A stretch of 64,000 nt of DNA from Paenibacillus_E violae (lineage in GTDB: Bacteria; Bacillota; Bacilli; Paenibacillales; NBRC-103111), in assembly GCF_032461945.1 (NCBI RefSeq), contig NZ_JAWCUD010000003.1, forward strand, positions 574,003 through 638,002. The letters run 5' to 3'. Of the stretch, positions 18,764-28,033 are shown one piece after another (position 1 is the stretch's first letter; each line of letters begins with the position of its first letter). The position numbers and the translations under genes were made by a program. The notes under the pieces are model-generated. The model was not told where the DNA came from. It saw only the letters and a program-made list of their open reading frames with translations, and made no database searches.

Positions 18764-19687
18764 CTAGAATAACGCATTTTCTTTGCTGACCCGTCTGACA
18801 ACGAGATTCGTCAACAACACTAGAACAAAGCCCACTGATGCTTGATAGAAACCGGCCGCAGCTGACATGCCCACATTACCGTTCAACAGAAAATTCCGAT
18901 ATACGAAAGTATCGATAACTTCCGTAGCAGGCAGCAGAGAACCTGAATTCAATGGAGCCTGGTAGAATAGTCCGAAATCAGCATTAAAGATACGGCTTAT
19001 TTGCAGTAGCACCATAACAATTACAACGGGAGCGAGCATAGGCAGCGTAATATGTAGCATTTGTCTGAACTTGCTGGCACCATCAATTAAGGCCGCCTCA
19101 TAATATTCGGTATCAATAGATACGATAGCTGCCAAGTAAACAACCGCAAAGTAACCGACGTGCTTCCACGTGTTAACGATAGGGAGAATAAAGAACCATT
19201 TATGCGCATCCGAATACCATGAGAGGGCTTCCATTCCGAAAAATTTTAAGACCGTTGCATTCAAAAATCCAGATTGACCAAGAATGGCATATAGGATGTA
19301 GCTTACGGCGACATACGATATAAAATACGGAAAAAGGATTGTGCTTTGAAATGTCCTCTTTAACTTCATACCACGAATTTCATTTAAGCCAATGGATACT
19401 GCAACAGCACCAATCGTGTTTAAAACGATAAACACGGCATTAAAACCAATCGTATTGCGTGTTGCTGTCCATGCCACATCGGTTTGTATGAGGTATTTAA
19501 AGTTTTCCCAGCCTACCCAAGGGCTGTGCCAAATGCCATCTGAGAAATTATAATTTTTGAATGCAAGAATCACACCGAACATCGGAATATAATTATTGAA
19601 AATTACGATGGCAAGTGCAGGAAGCATCATCAAAAATAAAACCCGGAAGCGTACGATATTTCTCATGTGTTCAGAAAGCTTAAGCAT
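18764..19687 (-). CDS. ABC importer permease (LplB/YteP-like)
   Basis: About 307 residues with six predicted membrane segments and an EAA loop (YYEAALIDGASKFRQMLHITLP). It is the first gene of the operon LplB-LplC-binding protein-GH95-heparinase-like. The ATG at 19687 has AAGGG six to seven bases upstream and is preferred over the GTG two codons before. Promoter C lies 40-90 bases upstream. It should form a heterodimer channel with the next permease. Confidence 0.85.
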   Translation of the reverse strand: MLKLSEHMRNIVRFRVLFLMMLPALAIVIFNNYIPMFGVILAFKNYNFSDGIWHSPWVGWENFKYLIQTDVAWTATRNTIGFNAVFIVLNTIGAVAVSIGLNEIRGMKLKRTFQSTILFPYFISYVAVSYILYAILGQSGFLNATVLKFFGMEALSWYSDAHKWFFILPIVNTWKHVGYFAVVYLAAIVSIDTEYYEAALIDGASKFRQMLHITLPMLAPVVIVMVLLQISRIFNADFGLFYQAPLNSGSLLPATEVIDTFVYRNFLLNGNVGMSAAAGFYQASVGFVLVLLTNLVVRRVSKENALF

Positions 19688-19723
19688 GTTCACCCTTCAC
19701 TCCATTCTCTTGTCTGTATAGGT

Positions 19724-19773
19724 TTATTTTACCTTTTTACACCGTTTTGGAAATAAAGCATCTTAGGATTTAT
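19724..19773 (-). promoter_or_regulatory. Promoter C of the first importer operon
   Basis: On the minus strand TTTCCA (-35), a 16-bp spacer and TAAAAT (-10), preceded by AATCCTAAGATGCTTTA. It aligns without gaps to promoters A and B. The shared block just upstream of the -35 is a candidate site for the nearby YesN-type response regulator, which would link the importer to the two secreted lyase units. Confidence 0.55.
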
Positions 19774-19801
19774 GTTAAAATATTCAGGTCAATCACAAAA
19801 A

Positions 19802-19832
19802 AACGAAGAATGTCGTTATGACACTCTTCGTT
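19802..19832 (-). terminator. Rho-independent terminator after the sensor-type binding protein
   Basis: On the minus strand AACGAAGAGTGTCA and its complement form a ~12-bp stem with one mismatch, followed directly by seven T residues. It separates the gene ending at 19836 from promoter C. Confidence 0.8.
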
Positions 19833-19835
19833 CTT

Positions 19836-21272
19836 TTATTTGCCGATTGGGTGACGCTTGTCAAAAGAGCTATCCATATAATTTTGCATGGATACGGAGC
19901 CCATCTGAACAGCGCTTTGAAGCATTGTATTTAATCGCTGTGTTTCAGCTTGCAGCATGTCATTGACTGAGGATGTTCCTGAAGCCACGTCCCGATATGC
20001 CTTAAGCCGATTATTCCAGCCAAAATGGTCCTGATTCACCACGCTGGAGGTTATCGTACTGTCCAAGAGGATGGGCTGTAAAGGATAGAATGATTCCACA
20101 TCTGTAGGCAGGAAGTTGGTGAACTTCGAAGATGTCCTCGTATTCGGATAGTCTTGTTGGATACGCGAAGAGACGGGAATGACGACGTCCTTTTGATAGA
20201 GTTCACCAATGACACGATCCGAATGGATATACTGCCAGAAGTGAAGGGCTGCTTCGCTATGCGGGGTTGCGCTGTTAATCCCAATGACAGGCTCCGGAAC
20301 TAACATTAACGCTCCTGCGCCTGCTTTCTCTTCATCTAAAGCCGGAGGCGTAGCGACGCCCCAATCCACAGAGAGCTTGAGTTCATTTTCAAGCCGATAG
20401 ACATCGCTGCTTGAAACAAGCATCATGCCCACATTACCTTTGGCAAATTGGGTTAAAGCTGTATCGTACTTCATCGAGAGGTCTCCGGGAAACAGACTGC
20501 CATTCATCTTCATGGTCAGCATGGTTTCCATCCATGGCACATACCCCGTTGTGTCAAATTTGCCAGTCCGGAAATCAAATAAGGTAACACCGCTATAGGT
20601 CATAGGGATTTCCATACTCTGCATAAACCCGTACCAGTCTTCTCCAAGCGGCCATACAAATCCGTATTTCTGATTGCCAAGTTGCTTCTGACTAATCCGA
20701 GCAGCTGTCTCTTTCAGCTCGTTAAGCGTCTTTGGCGGTCGGTTCTCATCCAGCCCTGCAAGGCGAAACAGCTCTTTATTATAGGCAAGCCGAACCGTAC
20801 TGAGTCCATAAGGAATAGCGTATTGTTTGCCATTGAAACTGCCATATGTGAGTGCCCATTTGGAATAATTTTTCTTCATGGATTCGGGAATATCACTCGA
20901 CAAATCTTTGAACCAATTCTTATACATGTACGTAGTGATCCAGTCCGACTGGACAGCAAAGACATCCGGTCCTTCCCCTGAAGCCATGAGCATATTCAAG
21001 GTTCTCGTGTAGTTTTCACGAGGAATGGTCAGCATTTGAATTAAAGCATCGTCCGAATTTGAATGGTTATACGCATCGATGACTTTTCGCATTTCCGTAT
21101 CCGAACCATACGAGTTAAAAGCAAAGGTAAGCTGCTTTTTGGATGGTTCTTTTAGAGGCTGTACGGCTTGCTTCTTAGGCATTTTCATGCTCCATATCTG
21201 CTGGGTGCCAGCTGCAATCAAGCACATTACAAGAAGAAGACCACCAGCTAGAAGCCATTTTTTTTGTTTCAT
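19836..21272 (-). CDS. Membrane-tethered extracellular sugar-binding protein beside a two-component system
   Basis: A 478-residue family 1 solute-binding protein (GEGPDVFAVQSDWITTYM, QYAIPYGLSTVRLAYNKELF). The N-terminal segment WLLAGGLLLVMCLIAAGT is hydrophobic, but its Cys follows VM rather than a normal lipobox, so it may be held by an uncleaved membrane anchor. It is divergent from the YesM-type kinase gene (59 bp between starts) and has its own terminator, with no permease in its own unit. This arrangement suggests a ligand-presenting partner of the kinase rather than a transport protein. It could also be an alternative binding protein for the operon that follows. The start has GGAAGGAG upstream. 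Confidence 0.7.
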   Translation of the reverse strand: MKQKKWLLAGGLLLVMCLIAAGTQQIWSMKMPKKQAVQPLKEPSKKQLTFAFNSYGSDTEMRKVIDAYNHSNSDDALIQMLTIPRENYTRTLNMLMASGEGPDVFAVQSDWITTYMYKNWFKDLSSDIPESMKKNYSKWALTYGSFNGKQYAIPYGLSTVRLAYNKELFRLAGLDENRPPKTLNELKETAARISQKQLGNQKYGFVWPLGEDWYGFMQSMEIPMTYSGVTLFDFRTGKFDTTGYVPWMETMLTMKMNGSLFPGDLSMKYDTALTQFAKGNVGMMLVSSSDVYRLENELKLSVDWGVATPPALDEEKAGAGALMLVPEPVIGINSATPHSEAALHFWQYIHSDRVIGELYQKDVVIPVSSRIQQDYPNTRTSSKFTNFLPTDVESFYPLQPILLDSTITSSVVNQDHFGWNNRLKAYRDVASGTSSVNDMLQAETQRLNTMLQSAVQMGSVSMQNYMDSSFDKRHPIGK

Positions 21273-21331
21273 TTCTAAACTCCTTCCCTTACAATGGGGA
21301 TAAATCTAACGCTAGGAAGACAGGTGACTGC

Positions 21332-23197
21332 GTGATGTGGATACGCTCTCTTAAGCAACTTTTCTCTCATCATATCAGTATTAAAAGCAGACTGCTCATC
21401 TATTTTTTGTCACTCGTACTCATTCCGTCGTCCATTATTGCCATTTCTCTGTATCATCAATCTAGCTCTACCATTTCTCAAAATATGACCGATTCAATTA
21501 ACCGGAGCATGCAGATGATGGAACTGAATGTCCAGGAAACCTTGGAACAAATTGATGATATCACGACAAAAATTTACACTAGCGACACTTTACAAGGCAT
21601 TCTGTCCAGTGATCCTTCCAGCGACGAAATTGGCATTGTCAACGAGATGACGCAACTGAGTACACTTCTCGACAGCTATAGCTTCTCAAATCAAGGCCGA
21701 ACAAAATTCACTTTAAATCTATTCCTTATGAATCGTCCGATTTACAATCTTTTTCCATCCATTCCCCATGTATACAGTGTCGAGTCCGTTCAAAATCTGG
21801 GATGGTACCAAGCGATGTCGTACAAGAGCAGATTTAAAGTGCTTGGTCTGTATCAAGGGACTAATGAGGCGGGCAATCCTCCCCAGTACTCCATTCGTAC
21901 CGCCAAGCAGCTTTATGAATTAGATAATTTCGCGGTTCCTTATGCAGGGCTTATAACAGCGGATGTCAATATTGCCGATTTTGGAAAGATGTTGGATAGC
22001 TTGAAGCCTTCCGAGCATAGTGAAGTTTACATCCTGAATGCTGCTGGCGAGGTCATGATTGGTCCTCGCATGGATGAAGTCAATCAGCCATTTTCTATCC
22101 CGGAACTATTCTCACCTAGCAAGTCTTTACTGGAGCCTGAATTCCAATCACAAATTACCTCCATGCAAGGTGAACAAACACTTGTCGCGAGCAAGATAAT
22201 TTCACAACTAGACTGGAAACTTGTAACCGTTTCACCACTTCGTGATTTAAATGGGAAACTACTCACATTTAGAAACGTGATGATTGTTGTCATTCTTTTT
22301 AGCATGGTTATGGCATTCATTCTTGCCCTGTTCCTATCTAACAATATTACGAATCCGATTCGAAAATTTATTCGAGCAATTAATACGACGGATTCGGAAT
22401 TGTTCAATGTCTCCATTGATTATAAGCGAAATGATGAGTTTTTGTTTTTATTCCAACGTTTTAACAAAATGATCCGGCAAATGAAAGAGCTGGTCGATCA
22501 GCTCTATGTGACCGAGGTTAAAAAGAAAAAAGCGGAGCTAGAAGCGCTGCAGGCTCAAATTAATCCTCATTTTTTATACAATACATTAGATTCGATTAAC
22601 TGGATGGCACTCAAGAAGAAGATGCCTGAAATTAGTTTAATGGTCACGTCGTTATCGGATTTTTTCCGTTTGTCTCTTAATAAGGGTCGATCCATGATTC
22701 AACTTCAGGACGAGGTGAACCAGGTTCAAGCTTACCTTACCATTCAACAAATTCGACTGAGTAACAAATTAACCTTTGAGATTGACGCCCCCTCGCATCT
22801 CCTGCAATTGATTACGGTAAAATTGATTCTTCAACCACTAATTGAGAATGCCATCATTCATGGCTTCGATGCCAGTAAGGGGCGTGGGCATTTAATTATT
22901 CGCGCAGCCTTAGAGGCGGATATCTTGACATTGCGCGTTTCCGATAACGGCAGTGGCAATCATGCGGACGTCAATAAAATTCAAGATTTGCTCACGTCTT
23001 CAGGCGACGAAACCCCGTCATTCGGGATACGAAATGTGAATACCCGCATTCAACAATGGTTTGGCCAACCATATGGCTTACAGTATGAAGCTAACGAAGA
23101 GCAGGGATTAACGGCAATTATTCGAATGCCTGCCAGAAAAACAGCGGATGGATTGTCGAACGATCTTTTGCTGGATCAACGAGATCATTTATCCTAA
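21332..23197 (+). CDS. YesM-type sensor histidine kinase
   Basis: 621 residues. A membrane segment near the N-terminus (LLIYFLSLVLIPSSIIAIS), a ~270-residue extracellular sensor domain, a second membrane segment (VMIVVILFSMVMAFILALFL) and a HAMP linker (NPIRKFIRAI). Then a His_kinase domain with the phosphorylated His in LQAQINPHFLYNTLDSINW (~residue 413) and an HATPase domain (PLIENAIIHG, VSDNGSGN, SFGIRNVNTRI). It should sense a sugar outside the cell and phosphorylate the regulator 12 bp downstream. It starts at GTG (21332) or the next ATG (21335). Confidence 0.9.
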   Translation: MMWIRSLKQLFSHHISIKSRLLIYFLSLVLIPSSIIAISLYHQSSSTISQNMTDSINRSMQMMELNVQETLEQIDDITTKIYTSDTLQGILSSDPSSDEIGIVNEMTQLSTLLDSYSFSNQGRTKFTLNLFLMNRPIYNLFPSIPHVYSVESVQNLGWYQAMSYKSRFKVLGLYQGTNEAGNPPQYSIRTAKQLYELDNFAVPYAGLITADVNIADFGKMLDSLKPSEHSEVYILNAAGEVMIGPRMDEVNQPFSIPELFSPSKSLLEPEFQSQITSMQGEQTLVASKIISQLDWKLVTVSPLRDLNGKLLTFRNVMIVVILFSMVMAFILALFLSNNITNPIRKFIRAINTTDSELFNVSIDYKRNDEFLFLFQRFNKMIRQMKELVDQLYVTEVKKKKAELEALQAQINPHFLYNTLDSINWMALKKKMPEISLMVTSLSDFFRLSLNKGRSMIQLQDEVNQVQAYLTIQQIRLSNKLTFEIDAPSHLLQLITVKLILQPLIENAIIHGFDASKGRGHLIIRAALEADILTLRVSDNGSGNHADVNKIQDLLTSSGDETPSFGIRNVNTRIQQWFGQPYGLQYEANEEQGLTAIIRMPARKTADGLSNDLLLDQRDHLS

Positions 23198-23209
23198 GGA
23201 GGAATACGT

Positions 23210-24829
23210 ATGATCACGATGGTGATTGCGGATGATGAAGAACTGATACGGGATGGTCTAAACTCAATTATAGACTGGTCTGAATTTGGTATTGAAGTCG
23301 TAGGTCTTGCAGAAGAAGGGCGCGAAGCCTATGAACTTTGCATGAGGCTGAAGCCGGATATCGTCTGTACGGACATTCGAATGCCGATCATGGATGGGCT
23401 TGAGCTTTCCCAAAAGCTGCGCGATGCTGGAAGTACAGCGAAAATTGTCATTATCAGCGGTATTCAGGACTTTCATTACGCCAAAACAGCACTTAGCATG
23501 CATGCGGAAGCTTACGTCCTAAAACCTGTTAAGCTTCATGAACTCACTGAGGTCTTTGGGCAAGTGGCTAGTAAAATTAACAGAGAACGCGACAGTGAAG
23601 CCATGAACACGAAAGTGCATAAGCAGCTGCAGGACAGCATTCCCGCTCTGCGCGAGAAGTTATTGATTCAACTGCTTTCCCGCTACTACACGAATGAGAA
23701 TGATATCCATGACAAGATCGCTTACTACCAAATCCCACTCCAACAAGGCGAGTTCTCCGCCATCGGGCTGCTTAAAATCGATGATTTCGAGCATGCCATT
23801 CAGCACTATAGCGAAGAAAATAAGCAGCTATTGTTTTTTGCCATTCATAATGTCGTAGAGGAGATCCTAACGAACACCCGCTCCGGATTTGCTTTTACAA
23901 ATACAATGGATAATGAACTTATCGTCATTTTTAACGAAAAATCACTGTCAGATCAAAAGTATATGGACCTTGCTGAAGAGATCATTCGGTGTATCCGTCA
24001 ATACGTTAAAGTATCCGCTTCCATTGGCATCGGTTCGTCCGTCAGTTCCGTCTTGCAGCTCAGCTATTCCTATCAAGAAGCCAAGGAAGCTCTTCAGCAC
24101 ACGTTTTTTACAGGGAAAGAATCGGTCGTAACGATTCATGATATTGCACACAATAAAGTGGAGACCGAGCGTCATATGCACTTGTACGAGCTGGAAAAGC
24201 AGCTCATTCAACAGGTAAAACTAGGCGATGCAGATGGTGTCGCAAGATTGCTGAACAAGCTATTTGATGACATTATCCTCCCGAACAGCGCACAGGTTGA
24301 ACAAGTGTATTACCGCGGAGCTGAACTCATTTTTCAACTGGCGCGTCCCCTGCATGAAGCCGATGAATCCTACGAAGCTATTTTGGGTAAATCTACCATT
24401 GAGCTCGTTCAAATGATTCAGAATACGAAAGACATTGGCAGCCTGCGGGGCTTAATGACCAACATTATCGAAGACATCGCGCTATATATGCAAAATAAAC
24501 ATAATAGCAAAAGTCAACGCGTCATAGTACGTATCAAACAGTATATCGACAAGCATTATATGAACAATGTCACCATTCAATTGTTGGCGGAGGAAGCCTT
24601 CTTGAGCCCCACGTATATGTGTCAAATTTTTAAGCAAGAAACAGGCGAAACAATTATTGAGTTCTTAACAAAGGTTCGTATTGAAAAAGCCAAAGAACTT
24701 CTTAAATCGCCCGATTTAAAGATTTTCGTCATTGCCGAAATGGTTGGTTTTGAAAATGCCACTTACTTTACGACGGTTTTCAAAAAGATTACAGGTGTGC
24801 TTCCCGGCAAATATCGAGAAAGCCTTTGA
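23210..24829 (+). CDS. YesN-type response regulator with AraC DNA-binding domain
   Basis: 539 residues. The receiver domain (1-~120) has the acidic pair DDE at 8-10, phospho-acceptor Asp55 in IVCTDIRMP and the conserved Lys in VLKPVK. A ~300-residue middle region follows. The C-terminal ~100 residues are an AraC helix-turn-helix pair (MNNVTIQLLAEEAFLSPTYMC...ENATYFTTVFKKITGVLPGKYR). The start has AAGGAGGAA upstream. It is the likely activator of nearby operons; promoters A, B and C are the best candidate targets in the window. Confidence 0.9.
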   Translation: MITMVIADDEELIRDGLNSIIDWSEFGIEVVGLAEEGREAYELCMRLKPDIVCTDIRMPIMDGLELSQKLRDAGSTAKIVIISGIQDFHYAKTALSMHAEAYVLKPVKLHELTEVFGQVASKINRERDSEAMNTKVHKQLQDSIPALREKLLIQLLSRYYTNENDIHDKIAYYQIPLQQGEFSAIGLLKIDDFEHAIQHYSEENKQLLFFAIHNVVEEILTNTRSGFAFTNTMDNELIVIFNEKSLSDQKYMDLAEEIIRCIRQYVKVSASIGIGSSVSSVLQLSYSYQEAKEALQHTFFTGKESVVTIHDIAHNKVETERHMHLYELEKQLIQQVKLGDADGVARLLNKLFDDIILPNSAQVEQVYYRGAELIFQLARPLHEADESYEAILGKSTIELVQMIQNTKDIGSLRGLMTNIIEDIALYMQNKHNSKSQRVIVRIKQYIDKHYMNNVTIQLLAEEAFLSPTYMCQIFKQETGETIIEFLTKVRIEKAKELLKSPDLKIFVIAEMVGFENATYFTTVFKKITGVLPGKYRESL

Positions 24830-24838
24830 GCAAGAAAT

Positions 24839-24883
24839 AGCCCGCCTCCAGGCTCTGTTCAATAGAACGGCTGAGAGCGGGCT
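24839..24883. terminator. Terminator-like hairpin between convergent genes
   Basis: AGCCCGC (24839-24845) pairs with GCGGGCT (24877-24883), with further weak pairing inside. It lies between the ends of the response-regulator gene and the GH36-like gene and could serve both. Confidence 0.45.
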
Positions 24884-24909
24884 TATAAGTCCTTAACGCG
24901 AATGGGAAT

Positions 24910-27057
24910 TTACTCTACTTGTTGATACCGATAGAGTACAAATGAAAAAGGTGCAGAAAGCATGAAAGGATAATGACCGCGGGCATCTGGCTTCAACTGA
25001 ACCTGCTTCTGTCCTTGGTTCGAAATCACGACATCCTTCTCTTCCATTCGAATAATCTCCGTTAGGCAAAGCGTTGAAGAGGGTTCAACACCCCAAAGCT
25101 GCATGGCATAATCTGATTGTTTATGCTTTTCCCGAATAATCAACAGATACCCGTTTTGCACATCCATTATACTTTGCAGCCCCGTCCAGGAAGCCCCCGA
25201 CGGCTCTTCGCCAAGCGGTAAAACATGTCCCCCAAGTATGGCAGGATGATGCGGTTTAACCGCTTCAATCGCTCTGCTTAACACATCCGATTGCGATGCG
25301 GTTAACCCCGTTGTCTCCATCCAGGCCAATGAATTTGTAAAAGCGACCACCATTAAGGCGTATACCTGTCCACTATGAAATGGCGCCAAAGGATCATCTG
25401 TATATTTGTCTTGATTCCGCTCTACATTTAAAAACTCCATTTGCAATCTGTCAGCGGGGAGATACGGAAGCAACGTCCACAAGTTCCGCAGTGTCCAATG
25501 GGGATAATAATTACCCCAATCCGTATAGCGATTTTCCAGAAAAATAATCCCATATTGTGTCTGTCCCATATACCCTAACCGTGTCTGAGCCGTCGCATCG
25601 ATATTGAAGACCACTTGACCTCCCGTAGCTTTGACCACTTGACGCATCATCATGAGAAGTCTCGTTTCTCCAAGCTTGGAGTGAATGTCTATACCGTCAA
25701 GTTTAAAGGCCACGATGTGATGCTCCTTATGCAGTTCGAGCAACGTGTTAACATCCTTTTCCCAATTCACATAATCATCAGAGGAATCCGGCGAAAACCA
25801 TAGGCCAAGCTGGATGCGCTTTGCGGCCGCTGCCTCCACAATAGGAGACAAGCCATTAGGAAACCGTTCCGGATGAACATGCCAGAACTGTCCGTCCCCA
25901 CTGTAATAATGGCTCCAAAGTCCGCCTCCGGGCGAGGCATTGACGGAATTGCAGGTAACTCCTTTTTGCCAGCCATCATCAATTTGCAGCAGCGTCAGAC
26001 CTAAGTTGGAAGCTGCTTGCAGTTCAACCAGCAAGAAGCCTTCATGCAAAGCACCATCTTTGGAACGGTCCCCCCATGTATTACTCATCAGAAAGCTATC
26101 TCTTTCAGGTTTATAATAGCGAAGATTTCTATGGTAGTCATGCATCAGCCGATGCTCACTAAAGGTATCTCCATCAAAAACGCCAACCATTGTTCCATAT
26201 GAGGTTACGGTCTCCCCTGTAGTGAGATCCGCTTGCTTGATGCCTGAACCTTGAACGGAAAGGCGTTTCCCATGAAAATAAAAGTCGGTACACCCCGGCT
26301 GTAAATCCCCAAGCGGTGTCGGCCCCTCCTTCACAATCATAAGCCCGCCGGCGCCAAGCGTCGATTGGAGTGTAAGCAAGTTGCCGCGCAAACTCAACTG
26401 CTCATTGACGTACAATAAGCCACTTTCTTTGCTTATCAGATTATTATGTGTATCTGTCTGATCACGAAAGCCGACACACGCCCATCGGCAATGTAAATGC
26501 TGGATTGGGAGCAAGTCACAGTAGTCTCCTCCTACTCTCCCGCGTTCCTTATTATTGTCATCCAATTGCAGCTCGTCTTCTTTACTAGAGAGTCCCTGGC
26601 GGTCTGGTTGAATCCAAGCTACAAAGGACGTACTAGCTTCAATTTCGGTCGCAGATTCCGCATTTCCTGCCAAGACCGAATACTCATGACGAATAAAAGA
26701 GGATCCCGGATACACTTTAAGCGTTAAACGGACACTTAAACGCTCGCCAATGTGGTCATAGGCCAAGTCCACATCCGTCCTTAAGTACGGCTTGGAAATG
26801 CCGTAGTCATCCTCAACGCAAGCGGTAACAGAAGCGTTTGTCAGCTTTGCCGATGGTGACAGCCAAGGAAACTGAAACATCGTAGTTTCGTTCGTCTGGG
26901 ACAACCATTCCACTTGATTCTTTTTATCATAGATCGACTTGCTGATCGGCCCTCTTTCTTCGAAAGCCCAACTGCGTTCAATCGCAGCGTTACCAACTTT
27001 TAATTTTGAACCCTCAATCTGGATGTAGCAATCCTGTATCCACTTCGATTTCAACAT
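24910..27057 (-). CDS. GH36-like alpha-galactosidase-type glycosidase
   Basis: About 715 residues. An N-terminal beta-sandwich (~1-300) leads to a TIM barrel of the GH27/GH36 clan: NTWGDRS, LTLLQIDDGWQKGV, LGLWFSPDSSDDYVNWEKDV and VAFKLDGIDI. The last has the KxD motif whose Asp (about residue 450) is the expected nucleophile. No signal peptide is visible. Clan members remove alpha-galactosyl or related residues; the sequence is not close enough to classical raffinose-type enzymes for me to name the sugar. The ATG at 27057 is preferred; an upstream GTG overlaps the GGAG site. It is divergent from an AraC-type regulator gene, which probably controls it through the ~106-bp spacer. Confidence 0.75.
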   Translation of the reverse strand: MLKSKWIQDCYIQIEGSKLKVGNAAIERSWAFEERGPISKSIYDKKNQVEWLSQTNETTMFQFPWLSPSAKLTNASVTACVEDDYGISKPYLRTDVDLAYDHIGERLSVRLTLKVYPGSSFIRHEYSVLAGNAESATEIEASTSFVAWIQPDRQGLSSKEDELQLDDNNKERGRVGGDYCDLLPIQHLHCRWACVGFRDQTDTHNNLISKESGLLYVNEQLSLRGNLLTLQSTLGAGGLMIVKEGPTPLGDLQPGCTDFYFHGKRLSVQGSGIKQADLTTGETVTSYGTMVGVFDGDTFSEHRLMHDYHRNLRYYKPERDSFLMSNTWGDRSKDGALHEGFLLVELQAASNLGLTLLQIDDGWQKGVTCNSVNASPGGGLWSHYYSGDGQFWHVHPERFPNGLSPIVEAAAAKRIQLGLWFSPDSSDDYVNWEKDVNTLLELHKEHHIVAFKLDGIDIHSKLGETRLLMMMRQVVKATGGQVVFNIDATAQTRLGYMGQTQYGIIFLENRYTDWGNYYPHWTLRNLWTLLPYLPADRLQMEFLNVERNQDKYTDDPLAPFHSGQVYALMVVAFTNSLAWMETTGLTASQSDVLSRAIEAVKPHHPAILGGHVLPLGEEPSGASWTGLQSIMDVQNGYLLIIREKHKQSDYAMQLWGVEPSSTLCLTEIIRMEEKDVVISNQGQKQVQLKPDARGHYPFMLSAPFSFVLYRYQQVE

Positions 27058-27163
27058 AGAGAAACACACTCCAATGTGGTAATATATTATCCAACAAAAT
27101 GAGTATATCTCCTTTAAAATGAATGAAAAATAGGAACATTTTGAATCGGAGTGGTAAAATATT

Positions 27164-28033
27164 GTGAAAAAAACTTTCGGATTCCGTTATACCAACGAAG
27201 ATCATCACTTATTTAAACTTGTGTCCATCGGCCATGAAATCACGCTTGATCCCAACTATCACTGGAATGGCATGAAACGCGATGGATCAGGCTTTATTTT
27301 TCAATTTACACTTAAAGGAACAGGCATGCTGCGCATTGGCGAGGAACACATGGAGATCTGCAAACATCAAGCATTCTTCGTTCAAATCCCGAGTGATCAC
27401 ACCTACTGGTATTCTCCTGAAACCACGGATCCATGGGAATTCATTTGGATTCGATTCGAGGGCATTCGAGGAGAAGGGCTGCGAAAAGAGCTTTTCGGTG
27501 GACACAACAACGTTATCCACTTGCTTCCCGAAGCCGCACCAATTACATTGCTATGGAAACTATATGAGGATGTGAACCAAAAGCAGGTAGGTGACCGCTT
27601 TGATCTATCCCTGCGCATTTATGAATGGCTGCTGGCTCTTCAACGATTTCTTCAAAGCAAAGAAGCCGTCTCTCCGCATGAGATACCGGCTTCTTACCGC
27701 AAAGTTGCAAGTCATATTGATTCTCATTATGCCTCCGATATCTCCTTGGATGATTTAGCGGAAGTTGCGGGAATTAACAAGTACTACTTATGTAAAATGT
27801 TCCCCCTTTATTATCATGTCAGCACCATGGATTATCTCCGTAATCGAAGAATCGAAAAAGCCGCCGAGCTGCTGCAAAATCCTCATCTCTCCATTAAGGA
27901 AATCGCATCTCGTTGTGGCTATCACGATGTTAGTTATTTCGGCAAGGTGTTTCATAAAATGATGGACATGTCGCCTAGTTCATATCGGGAAAATGCGAGT
28001 AAGCATGAGGATTATTTGAGGCTGCTGGAATGA
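27164..28033 (+). CDS. AraC-family regulator with cupin-like sensor
   Basis: 289 residues starting at a GTG. The N-terminal ~150 residues resemble the AraC arabinose-binding-type cupin (FTLKGTGMLRIGEEHMEI, AFFVQIPSDHTYWYSPE). The C-terminus is a double helix-turn-helix (DISLDDLAEVAGINKYYLCKMF...IKEIASRCGYHDVSYFGKVFHK). It is divergent from the GH36-like gene. Its last 59 bases overlap the end of the convergent AraC gene at 27975-28877. Confidence 0.85.
   Translation: MKKTFGFRYTNEDHHLFKLVSIGHEITLDPNYHWNGMKRDGSGFIFQFTLKGTGMLRIGEEHMEICKHQAFFVQIPSDHTYWYSPETTDPWEFIWIRFEGIRGEGLRKELFGGHNNVIHLLPEAAPITLLWKLYEDVNQKQVGDRFDLSLRIYEWLLALQRFLQSKEAVSPHEIPASYRKVASHIDSHYASDISLDDLAEVAGINKYYLCKMFPLYYHVSTMDYLRNRRIEKAAELLQNPHLSIKEIASRCGYHDVSYFGKVFHKMMDMSPSSYRENASKHEDYLRLLE

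Noticed and set aside
27058..27163. A fourth copy of the shared promoter before the GH36-like gene
   Set aside because: Only scattered short matches; the -35 block and spacing do not align.
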